A stretch of DNA of 64,000 bases, taken from assembly GCF_030161115.1 (NCBI RefSeq), contig NZ_BSPQ01000013.1:372001-436000 (forward strand), given 5' to 3'. The notes below the pieces were generated by a model. The model did not search any database. It saw only the letters and a list, made by a program, of their open reading frames with translations, and was not told where the DNA came from. Below, piece by piece: positions 28,837-40,909 of this stretch. The position numbers and the translations under genes are program-made. Positions within the stretch are counted from its first letter, which is position 1. Every line of letters starts with the position of its first letter. The stretch comes from Psychromonas marina (GTDB lineage Bacteria; Pseudomonadota; Gammaproteobacteria; Enterobacterales; Psychromonadaceae).

Positions 28837-28958
28837 CTCCTTCCCCTTGTACAACAATACTTTACTCATTAAACCTTTCTAATTATTGATAAAGGTGCTT
28901 TAATTAGGGCATTAAATGTCACAATTCATCTTCATCAAACTACTCAACAGAGGTTCCT

Positions 28959-29933
28959 ATGAACGAATTATTAGCGATTGCAACATCACCCTGGATCTGG
29001 CTTGTCGCCGTGGTCCTGCTCACAGTTAAGAAAAGCATCTATTTTGTGCCACAAAACCGCGGTTACGTTATCTACACTATGGGTAAGTATTCTGGCACGT
29101 TAGGCGCAGGTCTTAATTTTATCATTCCTTTCATTCAACGTGTTGCTGCCGATCGTAATCTAAAAGAGCAATCTTTAGATATCGCCTCTCAATCTGCTAT
29201 TACTAAAGATAATATCTCACTCGAAATTGATGGTATTTTATTCATGAAAGTTGTCGACGCCGGCGCTGCAACGAATAATGTAACAGACTATAAATTGGCT
29301 GTTATCCAACTCGCAATGACAACCATGCGTAACGCGATTGGTTCAATGGAGCTTGATGAGTGTTTTCAAAACCGAGACACTATTAATGGTCATATCTTAG
29401 CTGCGATGACAGAAGCAACACAACCTTGGGGTGTGATGGTGACACGTTACGAAATACGCGATATTTCGCCACCACAATCAATCAAAGAAGATATGGAAAA
29501 ACAGATGACCGCTGAACGTGAAAAACGTAGTGTTATCTTAACTGCAGAAGGTGTAAAAACATCTGCAATCACACAAGCGGAAGGTTTAAAAGCAGCACGT
29601 GTATTAGATGCAGAGGGTGCTAAAGCTGAGCAAGTCCTTGCTGCAGAAGCTGAAAAAGAGAAACGTGTACTTGAAGCACAGGGTAAAGCTGAAGCGATTC
29701 GTTTAGTTGCCGATGCTGAAGCAAACGCACTTAAAGTGATTGGTGAGCAAGCTTCTACAGCGGAAGGTAAAAAAGCGGTAGAGCTAACATTAGCGCAAGA
29801 AACAATTAAAGCGCACGCAGCGATTGCTAGCGAAGGTTCCGTTATCCTGACTGACGGTAATACCGGTGATAATATTGCTAATACCGTCGCACAAGCGATT
29901 GCCGTTTCAAGCTCACTTAAAGTAGCGGAATAA
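28959..29933 (+). CDS. SPFH/Band 7 membrane scaffold protein (QmcA type)
   Basis: A 324-residue stomatin/prohibitin-like protein. One N-terminal membrane segment (about residues 8-24) is followed by the SPFH domain (FVPQNRGYVIYTMGKYSGTLGAGLNFIIPF through about residue 190). A long Ala/Glu-rich coiled coil with EAE and AEG repeats follows at about 185-270. Such proteins form large cytoplasm- or periplasm-facing membrane rings tied to lipid microdomains. It pairs with a NfeD gene 50 bp downstream, the usual partner. AGAGG sits 6 bases before the ATG. Confidence 0.92.
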   Translation: MNELLAIATSPWIWLVAVVLLTVKKSIYFVPQNRGYVIYTMGKYSGTLGAGLNFIIPFIQRVAADRNLKEQSLDIASQSAITKDNISLEIDGILFMKVVDAGAATNNVTDYKLAVIQLAMTTMRNAIGSMELDECFQNRDTINGHILAAMTEATQPWGVMVTRYEIRDISPPQSIKEDMEKQMTAEREKRSVILTAEGVKTSAITQAEGLKAARVLDAEGAKAEQVLAAEAEKEKRVLEAQGKAEAIRLVADAEANALKVIGEQASTAEGKKAVELTLAQETIKAHAAIASEGSVILTDGNTGDNIANTVAQAIAVSSSLKVAE

Positions 29934-29983
29934 TCGCAACTATCATTACCGAAGCAACCGTTAACCAATAAACAGGAGGGTTT

Positions 29984-30448
29984 ATGGAATCGATAATTGA
30001 CTATCTATTTAATAACCATGACAAGTTGTTATATCTTATTGCTGGTGTCTCACTATTAATTGAGCTCACTTTAATTGGCTTGAGTGGACCATTATTATTT
30101 TTTGCTATTGGTTGTGCATTGACAGGGGTACTTGTATCACTGAATCTAATCTCAACCTGGGAAATGGAGCTACTATTTGTAGGTATCTTTACCCTGCTCA
30201 GTAGCATCATCATGTGGAAACCATTAAAGCTATTTCAAGGTGACGGTCGTGTTAATGATAGTAGTAGCGATATGATTGGTCAGCGTGTGGCAGTGAGTGA
30301 AACACTCACCAAGCATGGTGGCAATATTCGTTTTTCAGGTATCAACTGGACTGCACGTTTATCTGAAGATAGTAATCACGATAATATTGCTATTGGAGAA
30401 CATGTCACCATCACAGCTGTTGATGGTAATGTCATGATCATAAAATAA
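29984..30448 (+). CDS. NfeD family membrane protein (YbbJ type)
   Basis: A 154-residue protein with two or three hydrophobic segments in residues 15-80 and a C-terminal OB-fold domain (about 90-154: IGQRVAVSETLTKHGGNIRFSG). It is the short NfeD form without the protease domain. It is the typical partner of the SPFH protein encoded just upstream, acting with it in membrane quality control. A GGAGGG Shine-Dalgarno precedes the ATG by about 5 bases. Confidence 0.9.
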   Translation: MESIIDYLFNNHDKLLYLIAGVSLLIELTLIGLSGPLLFFAIGCALTGVLVSLNLISTWEMELLFVGIFTLLSSIIMWKPLKLFQGDGRVNDSSSDMIGQRVAVSETLTKHGGNIRFSGINWTARLSEDSNHDNIAIGEHVTITAVDGNVMIIK

Positions 30449-30453
30449 CACCT

Positions 30454-30483
30454 ATGCACTGTTTGGTGAACTAAACAGTGCAT
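30454..30483 (+). terminator. Probable terminator after nfeD
   Basis: An 11-bp perfect stem ATGCACTGTTT / AAACAGTGCAT (30454-30464 with 30473-30483) with an 8-base loop begins 6 bp after the nfeD stop. The following sequence CTCACCTTTCTG is only weakly T-rich. Confidence 0.6.
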
Positions 30484-30555
30484 CTCACCTTTCTGCCTCA
30501 GATACCTCCCTTACCACAATTAATAAACTAACATTATTAATATGCCCCTGCCTTT

Positions 30556-31095
30556 TATACCAATGGAATTTGATAGGTGATCAGAGTTTGCGCAGGAAAA
30601 ATTATTACTAATAAGGCGTGAGTTGCAGCCTTTCGAGAGATTCACTTCGTTAATCCTCTATCGGAGAATTAAATTAAAGACTTTAATTCTTTAATAGTTG
30701 TTCTCACTTCATAAAATCGTATGGAACGATTTTGAACAGCTTTAGCTGGCCACGCAGTGGTGGAGAACAGGATGTTCGGAATAAAACTCACAACGCAATT
30801 AGGGATGATTTTAACCAGCAAGAATGATCACTTTATTAATTCCTTTGGTATTAATAACTTGCTTGATCAACGCTTTATTCTATCGTTACTATTAGCAACG
30901 CATTATTCATCATATAATGATCCTAGGTTAAGATATCACTAACATAGATAGTTTCTTTTGTGATATTAGCAACGAAGCAATGGGTAATTTAAATCTAAAA
31001 ACTGAACCACTATTTATACCAATCACAGTAAATAGCTGATCTATTTTACTGGTTAAAACAACTAATTTCTACGTTGTAAGTTTCGTAATTGGTAT
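30556..31095. repeat. Putative 540-bp non-autonomous element with inverted ends
   Basis: The stretch starts with TATACCAAT (30556-30564) and ends with ATTGGTAT (31088-31095), an inverted pair. A further ATACCAAT (31016-31023) makes an inner 80-bp unit with the same right end. Inside are small hairpins: AGAATTAAA/TTTAATTCT (30665-30673, 30682-30690) and AAAATCGT/ACGATTTT (30713-30720, 30726-30733). The segment 30645-30720 reappears, diverged, at 35722-35805, including 20 identical bases. There is no transposase frame. The element boundaries are inferred. Confidence 0.5.
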
Positions 31096-31131
31096 TATTT
31101 CGAACGATATAAGCGCATTAAAGGGAAAACA

Positions 31132-32343
31132 ATGAACATACAAATCAACCTGTTACTTGCAACAATCATGCTAAGCAGTAGCCTTACATCGACAGCTGAC
31201 GACACCATAACTACACGGGTAGTAGGTGGTTCGGATAGCGTAGAAGGAGACTGGCCTTGGATGGTGAATGTGAGTGCAGGACGATCTCAATGTGGTGGTA
31301 CGTTGATTGATGCAAGGACCGTTATGACCGCAGCGCATTGTATATATAGTAACGGCATAGAGATATCTGCAGCCAGAATTTCAGTCAACGTAGGCGCTTA
31401 TAACCTACTAGAAAGTAGTGAAACTATCGATATCACCCAAACTTATATTCACCACAGTTATGACCCAACTAATAGTGCAAGTAGCAATGATATCGCCCTA
31501 CTTCGTCTTATAACTCCAGTCTCCAACGTTTCTCTCCTCGAAACAGCCGATATCACAACAACGAGTGAAGCCGTCTCTTCACAAAGTGACGTCATTATTC
31601 TCGGTTGGGGATCAACCGTAGGATATGCACCAGATGAGCAAGTCACGCCAATTTATCCAGATATATTACAAGAAGTTGCACTGCCACTACAAACAGATGC
31701 AGAGTGCAGGCAAAACACGGGTTCAAGTTATGATGCAGCAACCATGGTTTGTGCTGGCGATCAAAACGGAGGAGAGGATTCTTGTCAGGGAGATAGCGGC
31801 GGTCCATTAATATTAAATAATGGTGGTAGTTGGCAGCAAATAGGTATTGTGAGTTGGGGGTCTGGCTGTGCTTCAGCTGGACACCCTGGTGTATATACCC
31901 GTACTGCTGTTTACGAGGAGTGGATAGATAACTTCCTTAATGGTATTGCGATACATAACAAACTCACTTATGGCACCACTAATATCGGTGAGAACGAGCA
32001 ATTAAATCTGCTGATCAGTAATAACACCGCATCTGAAGTAGAGCTTACCTTTTCACTTAGCGGGTCGAATGAATTTACCTATGATCGTGCAACCTGCGCA
32101 ATCATCGCAGCAGATAGTATCTGTAGTTTGCCTATCATCTATACACCCACAACACTAACAGAAAGTAATGCAACATTAACGGTGCAGAGTGATACCGTTA
32201 ATTTAAAAACGGTAAGTACTGCACTATCTGGCAACCTCGGTTTCTCTTCTACTTCAGGAGGAGGTGGAGGCTCTCTATTTTTTGCCTTTAGCCTACCATT
32301 TTTGTTGCTGCGTCGATTTGTTGTTGCCAAGGCAGTCACTTAA
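31132..32343 (+). CDS. Secreted trypsin-like serine protease with GlyGly-CTERM-like tail
   Basis: A 403-residue S1 family protease. After a signal peptide (about 1-22) comes a short propeptide and the activation-type site TTR29-VVGG. The catalytic triad is H69 (TAAHC), D120 (NDIALLRL) and S222 (GDSGGP). D216, six residues before the serine, predicts cleavage after Arg/Lys. A beta-sandwich-like domain (about 280-365) follows. The C-terminus has a Gly-rich linker (GGGGGS), a hydrophobic stretch and RR, the GlyGly-CTERM pattern handled by rhombosortase in Vibrio and Shewanella. No rhombosortase gene is nearby. Confidence 0.92.
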   Translation: MNIQINLLLATIMLSSSLTSTADDTITTRVVGGSDSVEGDWPWMVNVSAGRSQCGGTLIDARTVMTAAHCIYSNGIEISAARISVNVGAYNLLESSETIDITQTYIHHSYDPTNSASSNDIALLRLITPVSNVSLLETADITTTSEAVSSQSDVIILGWGSTVGYAPDEQVTPIYPDILQEVALPLQTDAECRQNTGSSYDAATMVCAGDQNGGEDSCQGDSGGPLILNNGGSWQQIGIVSWGSGCASAGHPGVYTRTAVYEEWIDNFLNGIAIHNKLTYGTTNIGENEQLNLLISNNTASEVELTFSLSGSNEFTYDRATCAIIAADSICSLPIIYTPTTLTESNATLTVQSDTVNLKTVSTALSGNLGFSSTSGGGGGSLFFAFSLPFLLLRRFVVAKAVT

Positions 32344-32451
32344 AGAAGTATAAGTGCATTTTTTAACCGCTTTTTCTTGATCATGCTTTGTGAACTAAGT
32401 CACAACCTGCTATGGTAGCGTTTTTAGTAATTATCCAATAGGAATTCAATT

Positions 32452-33840
32452 TTGAGCCAGCAATCTTTCTCGTCACTTCCCCTTCACAGTGATCTCCTTA
32501 GCAATCTTGAATCCCTTGGTTATAACGAAATGACCGAGATCCAGGCACAAAGTTTACCGCACATTTTAGCGGGTAAAGATATTATCGCCCAAGGTAAAAC
32601 TGGCTCTGGTAAAACAGCGGCATTTGGATTAGGTTTATTACAAAAATTAAATGTTAAACGTTTCCGTGTACAAACACTTATTTTGTGTCCAACACGTGAA
32701 CTTGCAGATCAAGTTGGTAAAGAGATCCGTCGCCTTGCACGTGGCATTCATAATATCAAAGTATTAACACTTTGTGGCGGTATGCCATTTGGTCCACAAA
32801 TAGGTTCACTTGAACACGGTGCACATATTATTGTTGGTACACCAGGGCGTATTGAAGATCATCTGCGTAAAGCGACCTTAAGCCTTGATGATGTAGAAAC
32901 ATTAATACTAGATGAAGCAGATCGAATGCTTGATATGGGGTTTCAAGATGCAATCGACAATATCATCGACCAAGCACCAAAAGAGCGTCAAACATTACTC
33001 TTCAGTGCCACTTTCCCTGACCAAATAGAAAATATTGCCAAGCGAATTTTAATTGAACCTGTATCAGTGAAAGTTGAATCACAGCATGATAATAATAGTA
33101 TTAACCAATATTTCTATAAAGTAAGCAGCCATGAAGATCGTATGCTTGCTTTACGTTTGCTACTTTTACAATACCAGCCAGAATCATCGGTTGTATTTTG
33201 TAATACCAAACGTGAAGTACAAGAAGTAAATGATGAGCTTGTTAATCGTGGTTTTAGTGCGATAGCACTGCATGGTGATTTAGAGCAAAAAGATCGCGAT
33301 CAAGCACTTATCCGCTTCGCAAATAAAAGTGCGACTATTCTTGTTGCCACCGATGTGGCAGCGCGTGGTCTTGATATCGATAATTTAAGCGCCGTATTTA
33401 ACTTCCATCTTGCACATGATCAAGAAGTGCATGTACACCGTATTGGTCGTACAGGTCGTGCAGGTAACAAAGGGTTAGCCTTCTCTTTCTACAGCAATAA
33501 AGATGGCAGTCGCATTGTGGCACTAGAAGACTACTTACAGCGTAATATCTCTGAAGATGCCCTTCCTTCGCACGATGTATTAGATAAAATACCAGCACAA
33601 TCAACCATGATTACGATGCGTATAGAAGGCGGTAAAAAACAAAAAATTCGTCCAGGAGATATCGTGGGAGCATTAACTTCCGATAACAGCCTTACCTTTG
33701 CACAGATTGGTAAAATCCAAGTTTCTCCGAACTGGGCCTATGTGGCAGTACAGCGTGAAAGCATTAAAGTTGCCTTCAAAAAATTAAGTGAAGGAAAACT
33801 TAAAGGACGAAAATTCCGTGTCATGGTAGTACGCGGTTAG
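32452..33840 (+). CDS. dbpA: ATP-dependent RNA helicase DbpA
   Basis: DbpA is a DEAD-box helicase that acts in large ribosomal subunit assembly, recognising hairpin 92 of 23S rRNA. The 462-residue protein has the Q motif region, GKTGSGKT (Walker A, about 48-55), PTRELA, DEADRMLDMGF, SAT, and HRIGRTGRAG. Its C-terminal RNA-recognition domain (about 385-462) includes GGKKQKIRPGDIVGALT, as in E. coli DbpA. The start is TTG at 32452, about 9 bases after an AGGA sequence; no ATG fits the family N-terminus. Confidence 0.93.
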   Translation: MSQQSFSSLPLHSDLLSNLESLGYNEMTEIQAQSLPHILAGKDIIAQGKTGSGKTAAFGLGLLQKLNVKRFRVQTLILCPTRELADQVGKEIRRLARGIHNIKVLTLCGGMPFGPQIGSLEHGAHIIVGTPGRIEDHLRKATLSLDDVETLILDEADRMLDMGFQDAIDNIIDQAPKERQTLLFSATFPDQIENIAKRILIEPVSVKVESQHDNNSINQYFYKVSSHEDRMLALRLLLLQYQPESSVVFCNTKREVQEVNDELVNRGFSAIALHGDLEQKDRDQALIRFANKSATILVATDVAARGLDIDNLSAVFNFHLAHDQEVHVHRIGRTGRAGNKGLAFSFYSNKDGSRIVALEDYLQRNISEDALPSHDVLDKIPAQSTMITMRIEGGKKQKIRPGDIVGALTSDNSLTFAQIGKIQVSPNWAYVAVQRESIKVAFKKLSEGKLKGRKFRVMVVRG

Positions 33841-34151
33841 CAGCAAAACCTCAATGCAAATCAAGTGGTCCCTTTAACTTTTCAGTAAATGTAAGTGACC
33901 ACTATTTAACACCTCGTTAACCTCATTAATTTTTAATCATCCTAAGTACCTTGTTTTAATTGAAGTAGACCATTTCACCGTAACATTCAAATTACAGTTT
34001 GTAACATAACGTAACGTAAATAGCGCTTTGTGTAAGCAAACGTAACTTCGATTTTAATGTGATCTTATTCTCATGTTTTTTATTTTTACAACGCTATACT
34101 CCTGCCCATCAAATAGATATTTTTAAAACTAAACCATAACTGGAGTGTTAT
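33841..34151. other. 311-bp intergenic region dbpA/ptsG
   Basis: It holds the ptsG promoter in its right third (separate entry) and a leader of about 45 bp. The left part is AT-rich and shows no strong terminator for dbpA. Confidence 0.5.
34058..34100 (+). promoter_or_regulatory. ptsG promoter with CRP-like site (class II)
   Basis: TGTGA-N6-TCTCA at 34058-34073 matches 9 of 10 CRP half-site bases. A -10 TATACT lies at 34095-34100, predicting a start near 34107, which places the CRP site centre at -41.5, the classic class II position. The -35 region (CATGTT) is poor, as expected for a CRP-dependent promoter. Confidence 0.7.
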
Positions 34152-35558
34152 ATGAACATATTTGGAAATCTACAAAAAGTCGGAAAGTCGCTGATGCTTC
34201 CTGTATCAGTATTACCAATCGCAGGTATTCTACTCGGTGTAGGTGCAGCTAAATTTAGCATCTTACCTGAAGTTGTATCACAGCTGATGGAACAAGCAGG
34301 TGGTGCAGTATTTGGTAACATGGCACTACTATTTGCAATCGGTGTTGCACTTGGTTTTACTAAAAATGATGGTGTTGCTGGTCTTGCAGCTGCAGTTGGT
34401 TACTTCATCATGATGCAAACTATCGAAACATTAGCACCAGGCGCAAACACAGGTGTTCTTGGTGGTATTATCGCAGGTGGTATTGCTGCTGCGATGTATA
34501 ACCGCTTCTTCAATATTACGCTTCCTGAATATCTAGGTTTCTTCGCGGGTAAACGCGCAGTACCAATTATGACTGGTTTAGTCGCAATCATTATGGGTGC
34601 AATCCTTGCAGTTATCTGGCCACCAGTTGGCTCAGCTATCTCAGCATTCTCTCATTGGGCTGCAAATCAAAACCCAACAGTTGCATTTGGTATCTACGGT
34701 GTTATTGAGCGTTCTTTAATCCCATTTGGTTTACACCATATCTGGAATGTTCCATTCTTCTTTGAAGCGGGTTCATGTGTTAATACTTCTGGTGAGCAAT
34801 TAAACGGTATCCTTACTTGTTACCTTTCTGCTGACGATGCATCACGTGCTGCAGGTAATGGTTTTGGTCAACTAGCTGGCGGTTACATGTTTAAAATGTT
34901 TGGTCTACCTGCTGCTGCAATCGCAATTGCACATTCAGCTAAACCAGAAAACCGCGCTAAAGTAATGGGTATCATGGTATCTGCTGCATTAACTTCATTC
35001 TTAACAGGTATTACTGAACCAATTGAATTTGCATTCATGTTCGTTGCACCAGTACTTTACGTAATTCACGCGCTACTTGCTGGTTCTGCATATGTTGTAA
35101 CTAACATGCTAGGTATGGTTCACGGTACTTCGTTCTCACACGGTTTAATCGATTTCTTAGTACTATCTGCTAATTCTCAGAAATTCATCTACTTCATCGT
35201 AATCGGTCTTATTTATGCTGCACTTTACTACTCTATCTTCCGTGTTGTAATCAAAGCATTAGACCTTAAAACACCAGGTCGTGAAGATGATGAAGGTGAA
35301 GAATCTGTTGTACTTAATAACGAAGAGATGTCTGCAGCATTAGTCGCAGCGTTTGGTGGTAAAGCTAACATTGAAAACTTAGATGCATGTATCACACGTC
35401 TACGTATCAGCGTTAACGATATCTCTAAAGTTGACCAAGCTGAGCTGAAGAAAATCGGTGCTGCTGGTGTCGTTGTCTCAGGTAACGGTGTACAAGCAAT
35501 CTTTGGTACTAAATCTGATAACTTAAAAACAGATATGGAAGCTTACCTAGCTAAGTAA
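34152..35558 (+). CDS. ptsG: PTS glucose-specific EIICB component
   Basis: PtsG imports glucose and phosphorylates it, taking phosphate from the EIIA-Glc protein. The 468-residue protein has the EIIC membrane domain (about 1-375) beginning [24 protein letters not shown] and containing [12 protein letters not shown] and the GITEPIEF motif. A LKTPGRED linker follows, then the EIIB domain with the phosphorylated cysteine in LDACITRLR (near residue 412). Close identity to E. coli PtsG over the full length separates it from NagE and MalX. A CRP-like site and a strong terminator bracket it as a single-gene unit. Confidence 0.94.
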   Translation: MNIFGNLQKVGKSLMLPVSVLPIAGILLGVGAAKFSILPEVVSQLMEQAGGAVFGNMALLFAIGVALGFTKNDGVAGLAAAVGYFIMMQTIETLAPGANTGVLGGIIAGGIAAAMYNRFFNITLPEYLGFFAGKRAVPIMTGLVAIIMGAILAVIWPPVGSAISAFSHWAANQNPTVAFGIYGVIERSLIPFGLHHIWNVPFFFEAGSCVNTSGEQLNGILTCYLSADDASRAAGNGFGQLAGGYMFKMFGLPAAAIAIAHSAKPENRAKVMGIMVSAALTSFLTGITEPIEFAFMFVAPVLYVIHALLAGSAYVVTNMLGMVHGTSFSHGLIDFLVLSANSQKFIYFIVIGLIYAALYYSIFRVVIKALDLKTPGREDDEGEESVVLNNEEMSAALVAAFGGKANIENLDACITRLRISVNDISKVDQAELKKIGAAGVVVSGNGVQAIFGTKSDNLKTDMEAYLAK

Positions 35559-35620
35559 TAGGCAAGTAACTGTTAACTATCAAAGTTAAGTGGGTATAAA
35601 GTAAATACCCACTATCTTTC

Positions 35621-35676
35621 AAGTAGAAATAGCAATAACCAACTCTCCTTCGGTTATCTATTTCTACTTTTTTTTG
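35621..35676 (+). terminator. Strong rho-independent terminator of ptsG
   Basis: A long stem AAGTAGAAATAG (35621-35632) with CTATTTCTACTT (35658-35669) extends through an inner ATAACC/GGTTAT stem (35635-35640, 35652-35657) and is followed by eight or more T residues. A smaller hairpin AGTGGGTAT/ATACCCACT (35589-35613) lies just before it. Confidence 0.9.
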
Positions 35677-35721
35677 CGTTAAAAAAAATAATAACAACCT
35701 CTAAAATAGCAAGTCCATTAG

Positions 35722-35805
35722 CTTCGTTAATCCTCTATCGGTAACAAAAAAGCAAAGGTTATATTCTCTTAATAATTACTCCTCTTGCAAAATTTGTAAC
35801 GTAGA
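35722..35805. repeat. Diverged second copy of the 30.6-kb repeat segment
   Basis: CTTCGTTAATCCTCTATCGG (35722-35741) is identical to 30645-30664. The following bases to about 35805 can be aligned to 30665-30720 at roughly two thirds identity by eye (TTCT..TTAATA..T..TCTC..TT..AAAAT). An AACGTAGAAAT further right (about 35801-35811) also recurs, inverted, near 31065-31076. It sits in the 341-bp gap between the ptsG terminator and the end of astE, which shows no gene. Confidence 0.5.
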
Positions 35806-35899
35806 AATAAGTAAGAGTAATCAGAAGATTTATGGGGGATGATCAGAAGTTAAATCTGCTCCCACTGAGTAGTAGGAACAAATGGCCTTACTTTCGCCT

Positions 35900-36925
35900 T
35901 TACAACTCTCCCTTTTCCAGTAATGAAAAGTTAGATTTAGCTAATAACAGCCCAGCCCGCAAACCATTTTTTACATTTTTGTTGGGAAAAAGGATGTAAC
36001 CAGGTTCATTTTCTACTTGGTAAATAACCTCTGTTTCAGTGTCGCTCATAAAGTCCGTTGCTAACAGGTATCCTTTTGGAAATTCTGTGAAATTAGCAAC
36101 ATCATCACGGATATTAAGCGTAAACTGATCACTATGTTTAATGATAACATCAGCAACGTTATAAACACTTAACGGCAATGCTCCACTGACATCAACAACT
36201 TTCCCAGTAATCAAATTGATAATACCTTGCTCGATACCAGTAAACTGTTGTAAATCATTCTCACCAAAGGGCTTTGCTTTACCCAGTTCCAGTGTGCAAC
36301 TATTAGCAGAAAATTGTTTACTAGTGAAATAGCTAAATGTTGCAGCCGACTCATGATTCACTACTAGCGCTTCAAGCCCAACACTTTGTAACCAAGTTAA
36401 CATCTCAGGTTGATAACTTCCCTCGTGAAGAAACGGCAATAGCCCAAAGGTGGCATGTTGTGAAGCTCTGATCGCGGTATGAAGATCAAAATGTAATCTT
36501 GGTTTATCAGGCGCAACCTTGTAAAAATCATTCACCACTTTCTGCAGCATTGCCGCCCTTTGAGTTTCGTAACAGCTATCATAATTTAAGTGATGATCAC
36601 TAAATAGACGGTTCAGATCGATATTCAAGTAGCGTTTACCTTGGCGCATTGCATCAAGGTTGCCAAAAACCACCAGCAAACGTACCTTGAGCAGATATTG
36701 ATTGCTCAAGATTGCGCTAATCAGACGGTTAACAATTTCGACGGGTGCAGTTTCATTACCATGCACCGCGACTGAAATAATCACCTGTTGCTGATAACCA
36801 TTAACCGGTTCAAAGAGGATCACGCCTGCTTCAGGGCGGCTCCAAAAAACCGAAGAAGTTTGTCCTGATGCTTGTTTTATCTCATCTCCTGCTAAGGTTT
36901 CAGATAAAAAGTCAACATTCACCAT
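35900..36925 (-). CDS. astE: Succinylglutamate desuccinylase
   Basis: AstE hydrolyses N-succinylglutamate to glutamate and succinate, the last step of the arginine succinyltransferase (AST) pathway. The 341-residue zinc enzyme has the metal-binding HGNETAPVE (near residues 54-62), the NLDAMRQGKRYLNIDLNRLF stretch and the third ligand region LHFDLHTAIR (near 145-154); a catalytic glutamate is expected in CTLELGKAKPFG. It is the last gene of the minus-strand operon, 9 bp after astB. Confidence 0.94.
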   Translation of the reverse strand: MVNVDFLSETLAGDEIKQASGQTSSVFWSRPEAGVILFEPVNGYQQQVIISVAVHGNETAPVEIVNRLISAILSNQYLLKVRLLVVFGNLDAMRQGKRYLNIDLNRLFSDHHLNYDSCYETQRAAMLQKVVNDFYKVAPDKPRLHFDLHTAIRASQHATFGLLPFLHEGSYQPEMLTWLQSVGLEALVVNHESAATFSYFTSKQFSANSCTLELGKAKPFGENDLQQFTGIEQGIINLITGKVVDVSGALPLSVYNVADVIIKHSDQFTLNIRDDVANFTEFPKGYLLATDFMSDTETEVIYQVENEPGYILFPNKNVKNGLRAGLLLAKSNFSLLEKGEL

Positions 36926-36934
36926 ATTTATCTC

Positions 36935-38278
36935 TTAATCCTGTTGAAATGAGTAGATAGAGCCTAGATGCATGATCTTAGTTAACTCATCAAGCGCAGT
37001 GCGGTTTTCCATCAATAGACTAGGATCCCCTAAATCAGCTTCTGTCACACGGTCACGATAATGGTCATTCACCCAATTTGTTAATGAGTGATACAAACCA
37101 TCATTCAGCAAAGCGTGTTGATTTGTTGCCGTTAGCTCCGCTTGATTAAGTACAACACGCAAACGTAAACAGGCAGGCCCACCGCCATTACACATACTTT
37201 CACGCAGATCAAAAACGCGCATCTCATCAATTGGGTTATCCCCTGCAATCAACTCATTTAAATAGCGCCAAACACGTGGATTACGCTGCGATTCTTCAGG
37301 GACTACAATCAGCATCTTGCCATCTTTTTTAGTTAATAATTGGCTATTAAAAAGATAGGTAGTCACGGCATCCTTGATACTGACCTTATCTGTAGGTACT
37401 TCAATTGGAATAAACTGCGTACCTAACTGTTGTAATTTATGCTCAATTTCAGAAAATGCAGAGGCTTGGTTTAAAAATGCTTGTTGATGATGGAGTAATA
37501 CATTGCCATTACTCACTGAGATAACATCATTATGAAAAACACCTTGGTCGATCACATCGGGGTTTTGCTGTACAAAAACGCTATTTTTATCGCCCAACTG
37601 ATGCAATCTTGCTACCGCTTGGCTTGCTTCATAGGTTTGGCGTGCAGGATATTTACTTGGTTCAACCGCGCCACCAAATACCTGTCGCCCATAAACAAAA
37701 ACCTCAACCCCTTCGTTGCCATGTGTAGCTGCTAAACGATTGTGATTCGCAGCGCCCTCATCACCCAACAGACTCTGCTGTGGCAGTGCATTATGGTGAG
37801 TAAAATATTGCGGGTCTGAGAAAATCGCATGCAGTGCGTTGCTGGTTGTTTGCTCTTCAATCGCACGGTGAAACTTACAATTGAGATTCGCAACGGTAAA
37901 GTGCACCTTGTTATCAGCAGTATCGGCAGAAGGCGAAACCGTTGCAGCGTTAGCAACCCACATTGAAGAAGCGGAGCTCACTGCAGTTAATAGGTGTGGC
38001 GCTTTTTTAGCGGTTTGTGTCAACACGCTGACATCATCACCACTAAAACCAAGTTGGCGTAACGTCTTAATGCACGGCCGATCTTGAGGAGGTAAAACCC
38101 CCTGCTTAAAACCCATATCAGCCAAGGCTTTCATCTTTGCTAACCCTTGTAGAGCAGCTAGTTTAGGATTAGCAACGGCACTTTTGTTGGATGTCGATGC
38201 GACATTACCAAAAGAGAGCCCAGCGTAGTTATGCGTTAACCCAACTAAGCCATCGAAATTTACTTCAAATGCTGACAT
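36935..38278 (-). CDS. astB: N-succinylarginine dihydrolase
   Basis: AstB converts N2-succinylarginine to N2-succinylornithine, CO2 and two ammonia. The 447-residue protein opens with the family sequence [22 protein letters not shown] and has the cysteine in [13 protein letters not shown] near residue 365, as in the pentein-fold enzymes. A 94-bp gap with a strong hairpin separates it from astD, the only large gap in the operon. Confidence 0.95.
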   Translation of the reverse strand: MSAFEVNFDGLVGLTHNYAGLSFGNVASTSNKSAVANPKLAALQGLAKMKALADMGFKQGVLPPQDRPCIKTLRQLGFSGDDVSVLTQTAKKAPHLLTAVSSASSMWVANAATVSPSADTADNKVHFTVANLNCKFHRAIEEQTTSNALHAIFSDPQYFTHHNALPQQSLLGDEGAANHNRLAATHGNEGVEVFVYGRQVFGGAVEPSKYPARQTYEASQAVARLHQLGDKNSVFVQQNPDVIDQGVFHNDVISVSNGNVLLHHQQAFLNQASAFSEIEHKLQQLGTQFIPIEVPTDKVSIKDAVTTYLFNSQLLTKKDGKMLIVVPEESQRNPRVWRYLNELIAGDNPIDEMRVFDLRESMCNGGGPACLRLRVVLNQAELTATNQHALLNDGLYHSLTNWVNDHYRDRVTEADLGDPSLLMENRTALDELTKIMHLGSIYSFQQD

Positions 38279-38320
38279 CTAACTCGTCCTTAAATTTAAT
38301 GTTCAATTACTTAAACAATT

Positions 38321-38352
38321 GTAAAACACCTCTAAAGTTTGAGGTGTTTTAC
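38321..38352. terminator. Intercistronic hairpin between astD and astB
   Basis: A perfect 12-bp stem GTAAAACACCTC (38321-38332) with GAGGTGTTTTAC (38341-38352), loop TAAAGTTT. It can extend through ACAATT (38315-38320) and AATTGT (38360-38365). It could be a partial terminator or an mRNA processing/stabilising element that sets the level of astBE relative to the upstream genes. No strong T-run follows on the minus strand. Confidence 0.6.
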
Positions 38353-38372
38353 ATCTGTTAATTGTTTACAGA

Positions 38373-40876
<2,504 letters not shown>

Positions 40877-40909
40877 CGCTATATTTCCTTATATTCTCTG
40901 TGTCACTTT

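Noticed and set aside
29447-29968. 173-codon minus-strand frame opposite the SPFH gene
   Set aside because: Mirror of the Ala/Glu-rich coiled coil (giving Ser/Ala-rich sequence); no start signal or homologue.
30757-30942. 61-codon plus-strand frame inside the putative repeat
   Set aside because: No Shine-Dalgarno or recognisable sequence, and it lies within a stretch of small inverted repeats.
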